Source: SAR86 cluster bacterium AG-390-O18 (GTDB lineage: Bacteria; Pseudomonadota; Gammaproteobacteria; Magnimaribacterales; AG-339-G14). From it: 64,000 nucleotides of DNA. Position 1 is the stretch's first letter. Every line of letters starts with the position of its first letter. The translations under genes were made by a program, and so were the position numbers. Positions 28,104-37,546 of the stretch are shown here, one piece after another. The notes below the pieces were generated by a model that ran no database searches, had not been told where the DNA came from, and saw nothing but the letters and a program-made list of their open reading frames with translations. Location of the stretch: NCBI GenBank assembly GCA_003279605.1, contig QCHF01000001.1:276075-340074 (forward strand), read 5' to 3'.

Positions 28104-29067
28104 TGTTTGAAAAATTTTGTAATTGTTGAGATAAAAATTTACCAACTATGCTTGGTAATGCATAAGTTAAATCATGATGACCATTTTTAACTACTTTATA
28201 ATTTATCTCTGGATAATCAGATTTTAGATGACTCAAACCATCAAAGGGCACAATCTCATCTTCATCGCCCCAAATAACAGAGGAATCTATTTTTTTCTTT
28301 CCTAATTCTTGATACATCTTTTGAGTATTAAATAAATTGAAATTATTTGCCGTTGAAATAAGAGACCTTGTAAAGCCCTCATACTTCATCTGTTCTTTGT
28401 AAACCCTATTTAATTCTTCTTGAGATAGCCTATTCTCATCTTCATCAGTTGTTAGTTCGATGGATGAATTACCTCCATACATTAAAGATGGAAATACAAT
28501 AGAAATATATTTGCTGACAAACGGAAAATTTAGAATCTTAAGATAAAAATTTGATTGAGATTTTCTTTTAAACATATATCCAGCAGGAGCTATAAAATTA
28601 ATAGACTTAACTTTGTCTGGATTTTCATTAGCAAAATATCCAACAATTGGACCACCCATAGAATAACCAATGAGATGAACTTTCTGTTCTATCTTTAGAT
28701 AATCAATTAATTCTAAAAGTGTTGAGATGTAAAAATCTTTGGTGTAATCAACTTTTGGTCTTGACGAAAAACCCCTTCCATAATGATCATAAGTAACAAT
28801 GTCATACCCAGCATCAGTCAAATAAGGAATAATTCCCTTCCAAACAATACTCGGAGTGGAAAAACCATGTACCAAAACAACAATCTGTCCTATAGGATTA
28901 CTCGAAGAAAATTCTTGATAAAAAATATTCCCATTTTTTAATTCTGCAAATTTTCCATATTCAGGTTTAATAATTTTGGACGGATTTTTTAATTTAATTG
29001 ACGAATAGATATATGGAACAAAGATGATAAATAGAATTAAAAAAACAGAAAATAAAAAAAAATTCAC
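28096..29067 (-). CDS. Membrane-anchored alpha/beta hydrolase
   Basis: This 323-residue protein starts with a hydrophobic segment (NFFLFSVFLILFIIFVPYIY), likely an N-terminal anchor or uncleaved signal. The hydrolase core has VLVHGFSTPSIVW (oxyanion region), YDHYGRGFSS, the nucleophile elbow GYSMGG, a cap region rich in basic residues, an Asp in WGDEDEIVPF, and the catalytic His in NGHHDLTY. The catalytic triad is complete. It resembles lipases and esterases of the lysophospholipase/monoacylglycerol group. It is coupled to the oadA-like gene and divergent from a glycerophosphodiester phosphodiesterase 36 bases away, which fits lipid turnover. Substrate is unknown. Confidence 0.82.
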   Translation of the reverse strand: MNFFLFSVFLILFIIFVPYIYSSIKLKNPSKIIKPEYGKFAELKNGNIFYQEFSSSNPIGQIVVLVHGFSTPSIVWKGIIPYLTDAGYDIVTYDHYGRGFSSRPKVDYTKDFYISTLLELIDYLKIEQKVHLIGYSMGGPIVGYFANENPDKVKSINFIAPAGYMFKRKSQSNFYLKILNFPFVSKYISIVFPSLMYGGNSSIELTTDEDENRLSQEELNRVYKEQMKYEGFTRSLISTANNFNLFNTQKMYQELGKKKIDSSVIWGDEDEIVPFDGLSHLKSDYPEINYKVVKNGHHDLTYALPSIVGKFLSQQLQNFSNSE

Positions 29068-29103
29068 CTATTCATCATAAATCCTAATATCATTTTTTTC
29101 TAT

Positions 29104-29841
29104 ATGAAAAATAGTTTTCAAAAAGATATTTTTATTGGCTTATCTCATAGGGGCAATTCTAAAAAATTTATTGAGAATAGCTTTGAAGCTTTTAATTCTG
29201 TCATTCAAATGGGTTATAAATACATAGAAACTGATTTAAGAATGACTCTAGATAGAGAAGTTATAGCTTTTCATGATCCAGATTTAAAGAGGTTATTCAA
29301 GCTTGACTTGCAGGTAAAAGATCTTACATTCAAGGAAATAGCTAATTTGTTTAGAGAAAAAAATTGTAGCTTACTTACTCTTGAGGATGCTTTGAAGAAA
29401 TTTCCTGACATATATTTTAATATTGATTTAAAAATTAAAGACGTAGTACAAGATAGTATTAAAGTTGTTGCAGATTTAAATGCATTCGAAAGAGTTTGCT
29501 TTGCTTCCTTTCATTCAAGTCACACTGAAAATGTATTACACCATAATCAAAACGCAATCGTTTCAATGGGTATGAAAGATGTAGCTCTATTTAAGTTTTT
29601 TAAACTCTATAATAAGAACATCAAAATTATACAAATCCCTCTTAGATGGAAAGGAATTAAAGTAATGACAAGAAATTTAATCCAAAAAGCAGATAAAAGT
29701 AACTTATTAGTCCACGTGTGGACAGTAAATGATAGAGACACAATTAATTACTTAATAGATGTTGGAGTTAATGGGATTGTTACTGATGAGCCAGAATTGC
29801 TAATGGAAGTAATGAAAGAAAGAGATCTAATCTCTGACTAA
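29104..29841 (+). CDS. Glycerophosphodiester phosphodiesterase family protein
   Basis: This enzyme should split glycerophosphodiesters into glycerol-3-phosphate and an alcohol. The 245-residue TIM barrel has SHRGNS with the catalytic His15 and Arg16, ENSFEAF (25-31), the metal ligands ETD (42-44), FHD (57-58), and a C-terminal HVWTVNDRD. There is no signal peptide, so it is cytosolic. A length near 245 fits UgpQ-like enzymes. It starts 36 bases from the divergent hydrolase and overlaps the MFS gene on the other strand by 15 bases. It may recover phosphate from lipids. Confidence 0.88.
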   Translation: MKNSFQKDIFIGLSHRGNSKKFIENSFEAFNSVIQMGYKYIETDLRMTLDREVIAFHDPDLKRLFKLDLQVKDLTFKEIANLFREKNCSLLTLEDALKKFPDIYFNIDLKIKDVVQDSIKVVADLNAFERVCFASFHSSHTENVLHHNQNAIVSMGMKDVALFKFFKLYNKNIKIIQIPLRWKGIKVMTRNLIQKADKSNLLVHVWTVNDRDTINYLIDVGVNGIVTDEPELLMEVMKERDLISD

Positions 29842-31095
29842 ACTTGCTCTAGGTACATAGAATAAAATTAAGATTCCAGGAATGAATAGAATTAATAAAC
29901 TTATAATTCCAGCTTTAGGATTATTGAATATATAAGCCATCCAGCCTACTAAAGCTGGACCAACTACAACAGCAGATTTTCCAATCAAATTGTAAAAGCC
30001 AAAAAATTCAGTAGCCTTTTCTTGGGGTATTAATCTGCTAAATATTGTCCTGCTTACCGATTGAACGCCTCCTTGAACTAATCCAACAAGTCCAGCAAGA
30101 ATAAAAAAGTCCGTAGCACTCGTAATAAATAAACTGTAAATACAAATAAAAATATAAATCAAAATTCCAACTACTAGCATATTAAATAATCCAAATTTTT
30201 CCGCTAAATACCCATATGCGAAGGTTGCAGGAAAGCCAATAAATTGAGTAAAAATTAAAGCAATTATTAATTTAGAAGAATCAAACCCCAAGTCTGTTCC
30301 ATATGCAACAGCCATTCTCACAATAGTATCTATAGCATCAATGTAAAACCAATATGCTATTAAAAATATCAATACAGGTTTATATTTCTTAATTTCTTTA
30401 AAAGTATTAAAAACCCTTAAAAAAGATTCTTTAAAAGGATTTTTAAAATCCGTAATTTTTTCAAATTTTTGTTGTTTAACAAATAAAAATAAGGGAATTG
30501 AGAACACAAACCACCAGACAGCAACAGAGAGGAAAGAAAACAAAATACCTTCAGTTTGAGAATTTAAATTAAAAAATGAAGGATATAAATACATAGATAC
30601 ATTAATCAAAAATAGGATTCCTCCCCCTAAGTATCCTAGGGCATATCCCATTGAAGAGACGTAATTTCTATCTTCATTAGAGGAAACATCTATCAAAAGA
30701 GAATCATAAAAGATATTTGCTCCAGAAAAACCAATAATCGATAAGCCAAAAATTATTAAACTCCATTGCCAGAATCCATAGGAAATAAAGAAAAGAAAAC
30801 TTGTTGAAATGATTCCTAACAAAGCAAAAATTGACAAAAAAAGCTTTTTCTTACGAGATAAATCAGCCATTGCTCCTAGTAAAGGAGCAATCAAAACAAT
30901 AATTAGCCCTGCTACGGAACTTGCAGTTCCTAGTAAAGCAGTTGAGGTAGCATCATCAAGATCACCTGCCCAATAAGATTTAAAAAAAAGAGGAAAAAAG
31001 CCTGCCAAGACAGTAGTAGCAAAAACAGAATTTGCCCAATCATAAAGAGACCAAGAAAATTTTTCTCTAAAGGTATATCTTTTAGTGACAATCAT
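29827..31095 (-). CDS. UMF1/Atg22-like MFS transporter
   Basis: This 422-residue protein has about twelve helices. The N-terminus FSWSLYDWANSVFATTVL is the clear hallmark of the UMF1 family (relatives of yeast Atg22), and the loop PLLGAMADLSRKKKLFL is the MFS motif. Family members are probable exporters or importers of small metabolites such as amino acids, and bacterial substrates are unknown. The C-terminal half keeps VGLVQGGVQSVSRTIFSRLIP, another family block. It sits divergent from a small membrane-protein gene and converges with the phosphodiesterase. Confidence 0.87.
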   Translation of the reverse strand: MIVTKRYTFREKFSWSLYDWANSVFATTVLAGFFPLFFKSYWAGDLDDATSTALLGTASSVAGLIIVLIAPLLGAMADLSRKKKLFLSIFALLGIISTSFLFFISYGFWQWSLIIFGLSIIGFSGANIFYDSLLIDVSSNEDRNYVSSMGYALGYLGGGILFLINVSMYLYPSFFNLNSQTEGILFSFLSVAVWWFVFSIPLFLFVKQQKFEKITDFKNPFKESFLRVFNTFKEIKKYKPVLIFLIAYWFYIDAIDTIVRMAVAYGTDLGFDSSKLIIALIFTQFIGFPATFAYGYLAEKFGLFNMLVVGILIYIFICIYSLFITSATDFFILAGLVGLVQGGVQSVSRTIFSRLIPQEKATEFFGFYNLIGKSAVVVGPALVGWMAYIFNNPKAGIISLLILFIPGILILFYVPRASLVRD

Positions 31096-31130
31096 TCTTT
31101 CTAATAGGGATTTTTATGTATTATACCAGC

Positions 31131-31289
31131 ATGAATGATTCTGAAATTACCAAAAATCTAATCGTTTTTTTTCTTCTCATCGCTGGATTGACATTTCTAC
31201 TTGGCCTTCTTGGATACTTCATTCAAGAATCAGATTTCAGGCAGGAAATAGAAGAAGAAAGTAGAGCTAGTTATCTAGAATCTAAATAG
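31131..31289 (+). CDS. Small single-pass membrane protein, 52 aa
   Basis: This frame is absent from the track. It encodes MNDSEITKNL, a hydrophobic helix (IVFFLLIAGLTFLLGLLGYF, about 11-30), then an acidic tail (QEIEEESRASYLESK). It starts 35 bases from the divergent MFS gene and its end overlaps the amidase gene by 8 bases. No conserved family is recognised. A clean single helix with charged ends supports a real small protein, but no strong Shine-Dalgarno site is visible. Confidence 0.5.
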   Translation: MNDSEITKNLIVFFLLIAGLTFLLGLLGYFIQESDFRQEIEEESRASYLESK

Positions 31290-32724
31290 TCTTCAACAAA
31301 ATCTCCCTCATATCATTAAGAGATTCGGCCCAAGGTTGAGCCTGCTCTAATTGACCCGCTAAAGAAAATAATAAATTTTCATTTCCAAAAGCAGCAGAAA
31401 ACATAGACCCTACCGGAAGATTATCTTTCGTTCTAAATAAAGGAACAGACATTGAGGGTTGTCCAGACTGATTAAATATTCCTGTAAATGGAGAATACTT
31501 AGTGAGTCTCTCCACATAAGTCTTCATATCATTAGTGTTCATATCTATGGTTCCAATTTTTACCGGAGGTGATGCTAAAACTGGGGACAATAGAACATCA
31601 TACTTATCAAACATTTTTTCTAATTCTTGCCCTAATCTATGATTAATTTTAATTGCATTTACATAATCGCTAGCAGAAAAATTATTACCATTTTCTGCCA
31701 TTTGAAGAGTCACGTTTTCAAAATATTCATTTGAAATTTCTCTGCCAGTTTGATCAGACTGCGATTTAACCGTATAAGCTACATTAGAGGAGATAATTGT
31801 AATAATAGCTAAAGAAATTTCTTCCGAAGAAAAATTTATTTTTGTACTTTCAACTGAATGTCCCAGTTTTTGGCATAAACCTATTGTTGAATTCATCACT
31901 TCTTTAACGTCTTCATCAACTGAAATACTTGAATCTTCTAAATAACCAATCTTGAGATTTCCTGGCTCGATATTAATTTGCTCTAAAAAACTTTTTTCTT
32001 GATAGGCAGATCTATATGGCGCTCCCTTTTCAGGCCCTGAAGTAACATCCAAAAGAGCAGCAGAATCTCTTACAGAAACAGAAACACAATGAAAAATCGA
32101 TTGCCCTCCCCACCCTTCAAGAGATGCTGGACCCAGGGGTGTTCTGGCTCTAGTTGGTTTAAGTCCAAATAGTCCACAACAAGAAGCAGGAATTCTTATA
32201 GAACCTCCTCCATCACTAGCCTGAGCCATTGGAATTATTCCTGCAGAAACTGCAGATGAAGCTCCTCCGCTAGATCCTCCAGAGGATCTATCTAAATCCC
32301 AAGGATTTCTGGTTGGCCCATACAAGACTGGTTCTGTTGTAACAGTTAAGCCAAGTTCTGGTGAATTAGTTTTACCAAATATGTTTAATCCTGAGCCTAA
32401 TGTCCTTTTAACTAACTCGCTAGTATGGTCTGCAGGAATATTTTCTAAAACTCTAGATCCTCCAGAGGTTACTGTTCCTTTTAAATAATTATTAAGATCT
32501 TTTAATAAGAATGGAACACCATTAAATATTCCTGAATCGGTATTGTTTTTTAAATTTTCTCTTGCCAACTCAAAATGTTTAATTGGAACAGCATTTAATT
32601 TAGGGTCTAATTTTTCGGTCAAAGCTATAGCAACTTCTAGAAGCTCCGAAGATGATATTTGCTTTGTCCTTATTAGCTCAGCTAATCCAAGAGCATCATA
32701 AGAAAAATATTCTGAATTATTCAT
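31282..32724 (-). CDS. Amidase signature enzyme
   Basis: The gene encodes a 480-residue amidase-signature hydrolase of the GatA-like superfamily. The catalytic triad is complete: Lys75 in FLLKDL, the cis-Ser151 in GGSSGG and the nucleophile Ser175 in DGGGSIRIPAS, at the usual spacing of 24 residues. The block DLDRSSGGSSGGASSAVSAG is characteristic. It overlaps the dihydroorotase stop as TAATG, so it is coupled to it. No gatC or gatB is adjacent, so it is more likely a free amidase (acting on a small amide) than the tRNA amidotransferase subunit. The substrate is not predictable. Confidence 0.88.
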   Translation of the reverse strand: MNNSEYFSYDALGLAELIRTKQISSSELLEVAIALTEKLDPKLNAVPIKHFELARENLKNNTDSGIFNGVPFLLKDLNNYLKGTVTSGGSRVLENIPADHTSELVKRTLGSGLNIFGKTNSPELGLTVTTEPVLYGPTRNPWDLDRSSGGSSGGASSAVSAGIIPMAQASDGGGSIRIPASCCGLFGLKPTRARTPLGPASLEGWGGQSIFHCVSVSVRDSAALLDVTSGPEKGAPYRSAYQEKSFLEQINIEPGNLKIGYLEDSSISVDEDVKEVMNSTIGLCQKLGHSVESTKINFSSEEISLAIITIISSNVAYTVKSQSDQTGREISNEYFENVTLQMAENGNNFSASDYVNAIKINHRLGQELEKMFDKYDVLLSPVLASPPVKIGTIDMNTNDMKTYVERLTKYSPFTGIFNQSGQPSMSVPLFRTKDNLPVGSMFSAAFGNENLLFSLAGQLEQAQPWAESLNDMREILLKTI

Positions 32725-34061
32725 TACCTATCAAATAATATTTGTTCTGCGGAAGAACTATCTCCGGTTAGCTTTCCATCTAATACAATAGGTTTCCCAT
32801 TTATGATTGTTCCTAAAACAGTGGAAGAAAATGTATGCCCGTCAAAAGGAGTCCATCCGCATTTTGTTTTTTCAGTCTCATTTGTCACAGGTGTTGTCTT
32901 TTCAAGGTCAAACATCATTAAGTCTGCCTTGTAGCCCTCCCTTATGTATCCTCTATCCTGAATAGAAAACCTATCTGCTACCTTGTGACTCATGTATGAA
33001 ATTACTTCGTTAAGAGAATAATGTCCTTGTTTATGAAGCTCTATCATCATATGAAATGAATGCTCAATCAAAGGAATGCCTGCAGGGGCTTTTCCATAGG
33101 GAAGTTTTTTATCTTCATAAGAGTGTGGAGCATGATCAGTAGCTACATAATCTATAAAACCATCCTTAAGAGCCTTTCTAAGAGCATTTCTGTCAGATAC
33201 TTTTTTTATAGCAGGATTACAGACTATAAAATTGCCTAATTTTTCATAATCACTTTCATCAAACCATAAATGGTGTACACAAACTTCACAGGTTATTTTT
33301 TTATTTTTTAAATCAATATTTTCAAAAAGCTTAATTTCTTTTTCAGTAGTTAAATGAAGTACGTGTAAATCTGATGAATATTTTTTTGCTAAATCAATAA
33401 CCTTAGATGATGATTTGTAACAACATAAATCGTCTCGAATGATAGGATGAAAACTTGCATTTAAAGTTTGATTTTGTGAATTAACTTTATCAGAATTATT
33501 TTTTATAGTTTCATTGTCTTCGCAATGAGTCACTATCGTTACTGGACAAAATTGAAAGATTTGCTCTAAAGCAAAATCATCTTCTACTAATAATGTTCCA
33601 GTAGAAGTTCCCATAAAAACTTTTAACCCACAAGTTTCTTTTGGGTTTAATTTTTTTATTTCTTCTAAATTTGTTTCTGTAGCTCCAAAATAATAAGAAT
33701 AGTTAGTCCAAGATTTATTTGCTCCAAGTAAATTTCTTTCGTTCAATAAATCAATAGTAGTTGTATTGGGATCGACATTTGGCATATCAAAGGTAGAGGT
33801 AACACCCGAAAAGACGGCTGCCAATGATTCTGAACGTATATCCCCTTTTTCAGTTAATCCTGGATCTCTAAAATGGACTTGATCATCAATTATCCCAGGC
33901 GCTACGTAATTTCCTTCAAGATCAATAATTTCATCAGAATCTGAGTTAATTTGGGTAGCTATTTTTTCTATTCTATCGCCTTTAATTCCTATATCAACTA
34001 CCTCAATAGAATCTTCATTGACTAAATTACAATTTTTCAAAACCAAAGAAAAGTTACTCAT
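32724..34061 (-). CDS. pyrC: Dihydroorotase, class I
   Basis: Dihydroorotase closes carbamoyl aspartate to dihydroorotate in pyrimidine synthesis. The 445 residues form a metal-dependent amidohydrolase barrel with DDQVHFRDPG (59-68), FDMPNVDPNT, KVFMGTSTG (with the carboxylated-Lys region), HCEDNE, HVLHLTT-like and ATDHAPH. In the opening motif the first zinc His of the usual HVHFR is Gln. I recall this QVHFR form from a dihydroorotase subfamily, so it is not proof of inactivity. The gene follows an Smr-like gene by two bases and overlaps the amidase gene by one (TAATG). Confidence 0.86.
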   Translation of the reverse strand: MSNFSLVLKNCNLVNEDSIEVVDIGIKGDRIEKIATQINSDSDEIIDLEGNYVAPGIIDDQVHFRDPGLTEKGDIRSESLAAVFSGVTSTFDMPNVDPNTTTIDLLNERNLLGANKSWTNYSYYFGATETNLEEIKKLNPKETCGLKVFMGTSTGTLLVEDDFALEQIFQFCPVTIVTHCEDNETIKNNSDKVNSQNQTLNASFHPIIRDDLCCYKSSSKVIDLAKKYSSDLHVLHLTTEKEIKLFENIDLKNKKITCEVCVHHLWFDESDYEKLGNFIVCNPAIKKVSDRNALRKALKDGFIDYVATDHAPHSYEDKKLPYGKAPAGIPLIEHSFHMMIELHKQGHYSLNEVISYMSHKVADRFSIQDRGYIREGYKADLMMFDLEKTTPVTNETEKTKCGWTPFDGHTFSSTVLGTIINGKPIVLDGKLTGDSSSAEQILFDR

Positions 34062-34063
34062 TT

Positions 34064-34288
34064 TTAAACTGACCTCACCATAATAGTTCCATAATTATTG
34101 CCTGAACCTAATTCAAAACTTGATTTAATTTCGACAAGAACTTCTTCAACTAAAGATATCATTTTTTGACTATTTCCACAGATAATTAATATCGGACAAT
34201 CCTCTTGATTTAAATAAAGATAATTTTCTACTTCAATTTTTACATCTGCATGTTTAATCCCATGCAAATCAAGAGTATTAAACTTCAT
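34064..34288 (-). CDS. Smr-domain-like small protein, 74 aa
   Basis: The 74 residues resemble a lone Smr (MutS2 C-terminal) domain: the opening LDLHG, a helix DVKIEVENYLYL, a strand LIICGNSQK where catalytic Smr proteins have an HGKG-like turn, another helix, and NYGTIMVRS at the end. Smr domains cleave or bind branched nucleic acids. The changed turn makes activity uncertain. The ATG overlaps the methyltransferase stop by 11 bases, so the two are coupled. No signal peptide is present. Confidence 0.65.
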   Translation of the reverse strand: MKFNTLDLHGIKHADVKIEVENYLYLNQEDCPILIICGNSQKMISLVEEVLVEIKSSFELGSGNNYGTIMVRSV

Positions 34289-35042
34289 TTATAAAAATTG
34301 ATATTTCCACGCCGTCAGGGTGTGATTTTGAATATTCTCTTTTAGCAGGAATGAATTTACTTGTGTATTTTGGAGATGATCTTACATAATCTAAATAATC
34401 TTCAAGATTAAATAGAATTACATTATCCGCAAAAATCCAGGCATTGTGCTCGATTAAATCGTTTTCTTCTAAAGATTTTAAATCTTTTAGATATAAATCT
34501 TTCCAATGATCTATAAAAATGAAATCATATTTTTCATTTAGATTAGGAATTACTTCGTTTGACTTTCCTATGATTAAATTATGCTTTTCTGATAATCCAG
34601 CGATATTTATAATTTCAGATGAAATTTCAGCAAATTTTTTGTTTGATTCAATTGATGTGAGCTTAGAATTATTATCTAAGTTTTTTAAAATTCTAATTGT
34701 CGAGTACCCTAAATAAACTCCCAACTCAAGTATGTTTTTTGCCTTTGATTCACTAATTGCATTTTCTAATAGAAGTCCCTTTTCATCTCCAATATTCATA
34801 AGAAAAGTTTTTTTATATGCATAATTATCAATTATGCTTAGAACAGAATTTGGATTATTAGACTCAGCCTTTAACCTCACACTAGATAGAACTTCTTCTT
34901 CTTTTGGCTTTTTGAATTTAAATTTTATAGATATAGATTCAATAAATTCTTGAGTAATCAAACTCAGTACTCCCAGAAAACTTTTTCTGTTAATCCTTAG
35001 GGGCATAGAACTTTTTTTTCTTTCCGATTGATTGTTTTTCAT
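34278..35042 (-). CDS. Catechol-O-methyltransferase-like SAM-dependent methyltransferase
   Basis: This 254-residue class I methyltransferase resembles animal-type COMT. The SAM site is ELGVYLGYS (106-114) with the acidic ribose contact in TSIESN. The metal and catalytic residues all appear at COMT spacing: Asp178-His-Trp-Lys181 in FIDHWKD, Asp206-Asn207 in FADNV, and Glu236 in KREY, matching rat COMT D141/K144/D169/N170/E199. An N-terminal stretch of about 50 residues is extra and Lys-rich. It probably O-methylates a catechol-like or vicinal-diol compound with Mg2+. The coupled Smr-like gene and the divergent metalloprotease give no substrate clue. Confidence 0.82.
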   Translation of the reverse strand: MKNNQSERKKSSMPLRINRKSFLGVLSLITQEFIESISIKFKFKKPKEEEVLSSVRLKAESNNPNSVLSIIDNYAYKKTFLMNIGDEKGLLLENAISESKAKNILELGVYLGYSTIRILKNLDNNSKLTSIESNKKFAEISSEIINIAGLSEKHNLIIGKSNEVIPNLNEKYDFIFIDHWKDLYLKDLKSLEENDLIEHNAWIFADNVILFNLEDYLDYVRSSPKYTSKFIPAKREYSKSHPDGVEISIFINEV

Positions 35043-35068
35043 TAACCTAAGATAATTTATTTTTGATT

Positions 35069-37546
35069 ATGGTTTTATACAATTTACTATTTAGGATAGC
35101 TCTTATTGGATTTCTTTCAATATCTATTTTTGCCGATGAAGATATTAAAAAGGATGAAAAAGAAGATGGACTAGAAGCTTTTCTAAAAGACTTAAAACAT
35201 TTTCCAGGACTCATTGATGTTTATAGAAATGATGATGATGGGAAGGTTTATTTTTTAATAAAAAAAGATCAATTAGAAAAAGAATTTATTTATTTTGCTC
35301 ACATTTTAGATGGAATTGTAGAAGCTGGAACTTGGAGAGGTAATTATTTAGATAATGGTATCGTTAAATTCGTAAAGTATTTTGATCAGATTAGAATAGA
35401 TCGAATAAATACAGCATATGTATTTGATGAAACAAATCCTTTGTCAAAATCTAAAAATGCAAATGTATCTAATTCCTTAATCGATTCGCTAAAAATTGAA
35501 AAAACATCTGAATCAGAAGATAAATTCTTGATAGATGTGACTTCATTATTGCTTAGTGAGAATTTGTCTAAAATAACTGTTACTTCTTATAAGGACGATC
35601 CTAAGGATAATTTTAAAATTGGTTCAATATCTAAGAACAAGTCTAGTATCAACGCGGTATTAAATTATCCTGAAAATACTGACTTTGAAATTAACTTTGT
35701 TTTTTCGAACTCTTCTAACAAACCTATTGAAAATCAAGATTCAAGAAATAATTCAATATCTCTTAGATTCAGCTTTATTAATTATCCTGAAAACAATTTC
35801 GAAACTCGAATTGAAGATCAAAGAATTGGTTTTTTTTCTGAAAGAAAAACTAATTTAACTTCAACTGACATTACTCCTTATGAAGATTTGATAAATAAAT
35901 GGCATCTAGAAAAAAAAGACAAAGATCAAGAAAAATCTGTCCCAATAAAGCCTATTTTATTCTGGATAGAAAATACTACTCCTTATGAACTTAGGCCAAT
36001 AATAAAAAATGCAGTTTTAGCCTGGAATATTGCCTTTGAAGAGGCAGGTTTTATCGATGCAATAGAAGTTAAAATTCAACCTGATGATGCAGATTGGTCT
36101 GCTGGGGATATAAGGTATAACGTTCTTAGATGGACTTCATCTCCCAACCCTCCTTTCGGAGGATATGGTCCTAGTTTTACTAATCCTAGAACTGGAGAAA
36201 TTCTTGGAGCTGATATTATGCTTGAATGGATTTACCTAACAAATAGAGTTAGATATTCCGAAATTTTTGAAAATCAAGAAATTCATAACAAAGATTTTTG
36301 TCTTAATTCACTGATAAAACAAGAAAATAGAATGTTTGGAAAGTTAGCCGCTGAAGCGTTAGATTTAAAAGAAAATGATATAAGCAGATTATATGAGGAA
36401 GACTTATACCAATTAATCTTACATGAGGTTGGGCATACATTAGGACTTAATCATAATTTTGCTGCTTCAACACTTCATAATAATTCCGATATTCACAATC
36501 CTGAAATAACCTATAAAGAAGGTTTGAGTTCTTCTGTGATGGACTACCATGCCCTGAATATAGCTCCTCTTGGTGTAAAACAAGGTCAATATGCCGATAT
36601 AAAACCAGGCAATTATGATATTTTGGCCATCAGATATGGATATACTCCAGAACTTTCAAAAAAAGATTTAAATAAAATGCTAGATAAATATTCTTCGGAA
36701 GCATATTTGTTTGGTAACGATGGAGATGATATGAGATCTCCAGGAAAAGGGATAGATCCAAGAATTAATACAGGAGATATGACAAACAATCCTGTTGGAT
36801 ATGCCAAAGATAGAATTTTATTATCGCAAAATTTAATACCCAGTCTTTATGATACTTTAAAAGTTAAATCAGATAGCTGGGAAAGTATTTATCAAGGCTA
36901 CAGGATACTTTTGAGACAAATTCATACCTCTGCGGAAATAATTTCACGACAGGTAGGAGGAGTTTACATAAACAGAGGTTTTATGTCAGATCAAGGAAAA
37001 AACCCATATGAAGTTGTACCGTATGACATTCAAAAAGAATCTATAAATATCCTTACAGAATATTATTTTGATAGTGCTAAATTCTTTCTTCCTTCCAATG
37101 TTGTAAGCAAAATGCAACGAGAAAGAAGGAGTTTTGATTTTTTTGGAAAAACCGAAGATCCAAAAATTCACAAGATGATCTTAAATGGACAAAAGAAAGT
37201 ATTAAAACACTTTACTAATTCTAGAGTTCTGAAAAGACTTACAGATACGTCATTGTATGGAAACAAATATCTGCCAAACGAATTATTTAGAGATTTAACA
37301 TCGTCTATTTTTAATGAAAGTAAATCTCGGAAATTAAATGGTATAGATCAAAATCTTCAGAACTATTATCTTAAAAGACTAATAATGATATTTAAAAGCG
37401 GGAGTTTTGATTCTCCTTCAATATCTGCAAGTTTAGCTTCTATGGAGAAAATAAAAGCATATAGCTTTTCTTCTTCTCATGACGAAGCTACAGCAAATCA
37501 TAAAAAGTTGATTAGATGGAAGATAGAAAATCTACTCAATAATTAG
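35069..37546 (+). CDS. Secreted zinc-dependent metalloprotease (DUF5117/DUF5118-type)
   Basis: This is a long exported protease of 825 residues, counted from the ATG at 35069. The track's TTG at 35063 is less likely. The signal peptide is LLFRIALIGFLSISIFA. The zinc motif HEVGHTLGLNH (about 452-462) is the extended HExxHxxGxxH of the metzincin-like group, preceded by PNPPFGGYGPSFTNPRTGEI-like and followed by SSVMDYHALN, the Met-turn. The N-terminal beta-rich half matches the large uncharacterised metalloproteases I associate with DUF5117/DUF5118. It would act in the periplasm or outside the cell, with target unknown. It is divergent from the COMT-like gene by 26 bases. Confidence 0.82.
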   Translation: MVLYNLLFRIALIGFLSISIFADEDIKKDEKEDGLEAFLKDLKHFPGLIDVYRNDDDGKVYFLIKKDQLEKEFIYFAHILDGIVEAGTWRGNYLDNGIVKFVKYFDQIRIDRINTAYVFDETNPLSKSKNANVSNSLIDSLKIEKTSESEDKFLIDVTSLLLSENLSKITVTSYKDDPKDNFKIGSISKNKSSINAVLNYPENTDFEINFVFSNSSNKPIENQDSRNNSISLRFSFINYPENNFETRIEDQRIGFFSERKTNLTSTDITPYEDLINKWHLEKKDKDQEKSVPIKPILFWIENTTPYELRPIIKNAVLAWNIAFEEAGFIDAIEVKIQPDDADWSAGDIRYNVLRWTSSPNPPFGGYGPSFTNPRTGEILGADIMLEWIYLTNRVRYSEIFENQEIHNKDFCLNSLIKQENRMFGKLAAEALDLKENDISRLYEEDLYQLILHEVGHTLGLNHNFAASTLHNNSDIHNPEITYKEGLSSSVMDYHALNIAPLGVKQGQYADIKPGNYDILAIRYGYTPELSKKDLNKMLDKYSSEAYLFGNDGDDMRSPGKGIDPRINTGDMTNNPVGYAKDRILLSQNLIPSLYDTLKVKSDSWESIYQGYRILLRQIHTSAEIISRQVGGVYINRGFMSDQGKNPYEVVPYDIQKESINILTEYYFDSAKFFLPSNVVSKMQRERRSFDFFGKTEDPKIHKMILNGQKKVLKHFTNSRVLKRLTDTSLYGNKYLPNELFRDLTSSIFNESKSRKLNGIDQNLQNYYLKRLIMIFKSGSFDSPSISASLASMEKIKAYSFSSSHDEATANHKKLIRWKIENLLNN

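Noticed and set aside
32724-34061. Dihydroorotase inactive because the first zinc His is Gln
   Set aside because: The QVHFR form occurs, as I recall, in a known dihydroorotase subfamily, and the rest of the motifs are intact.
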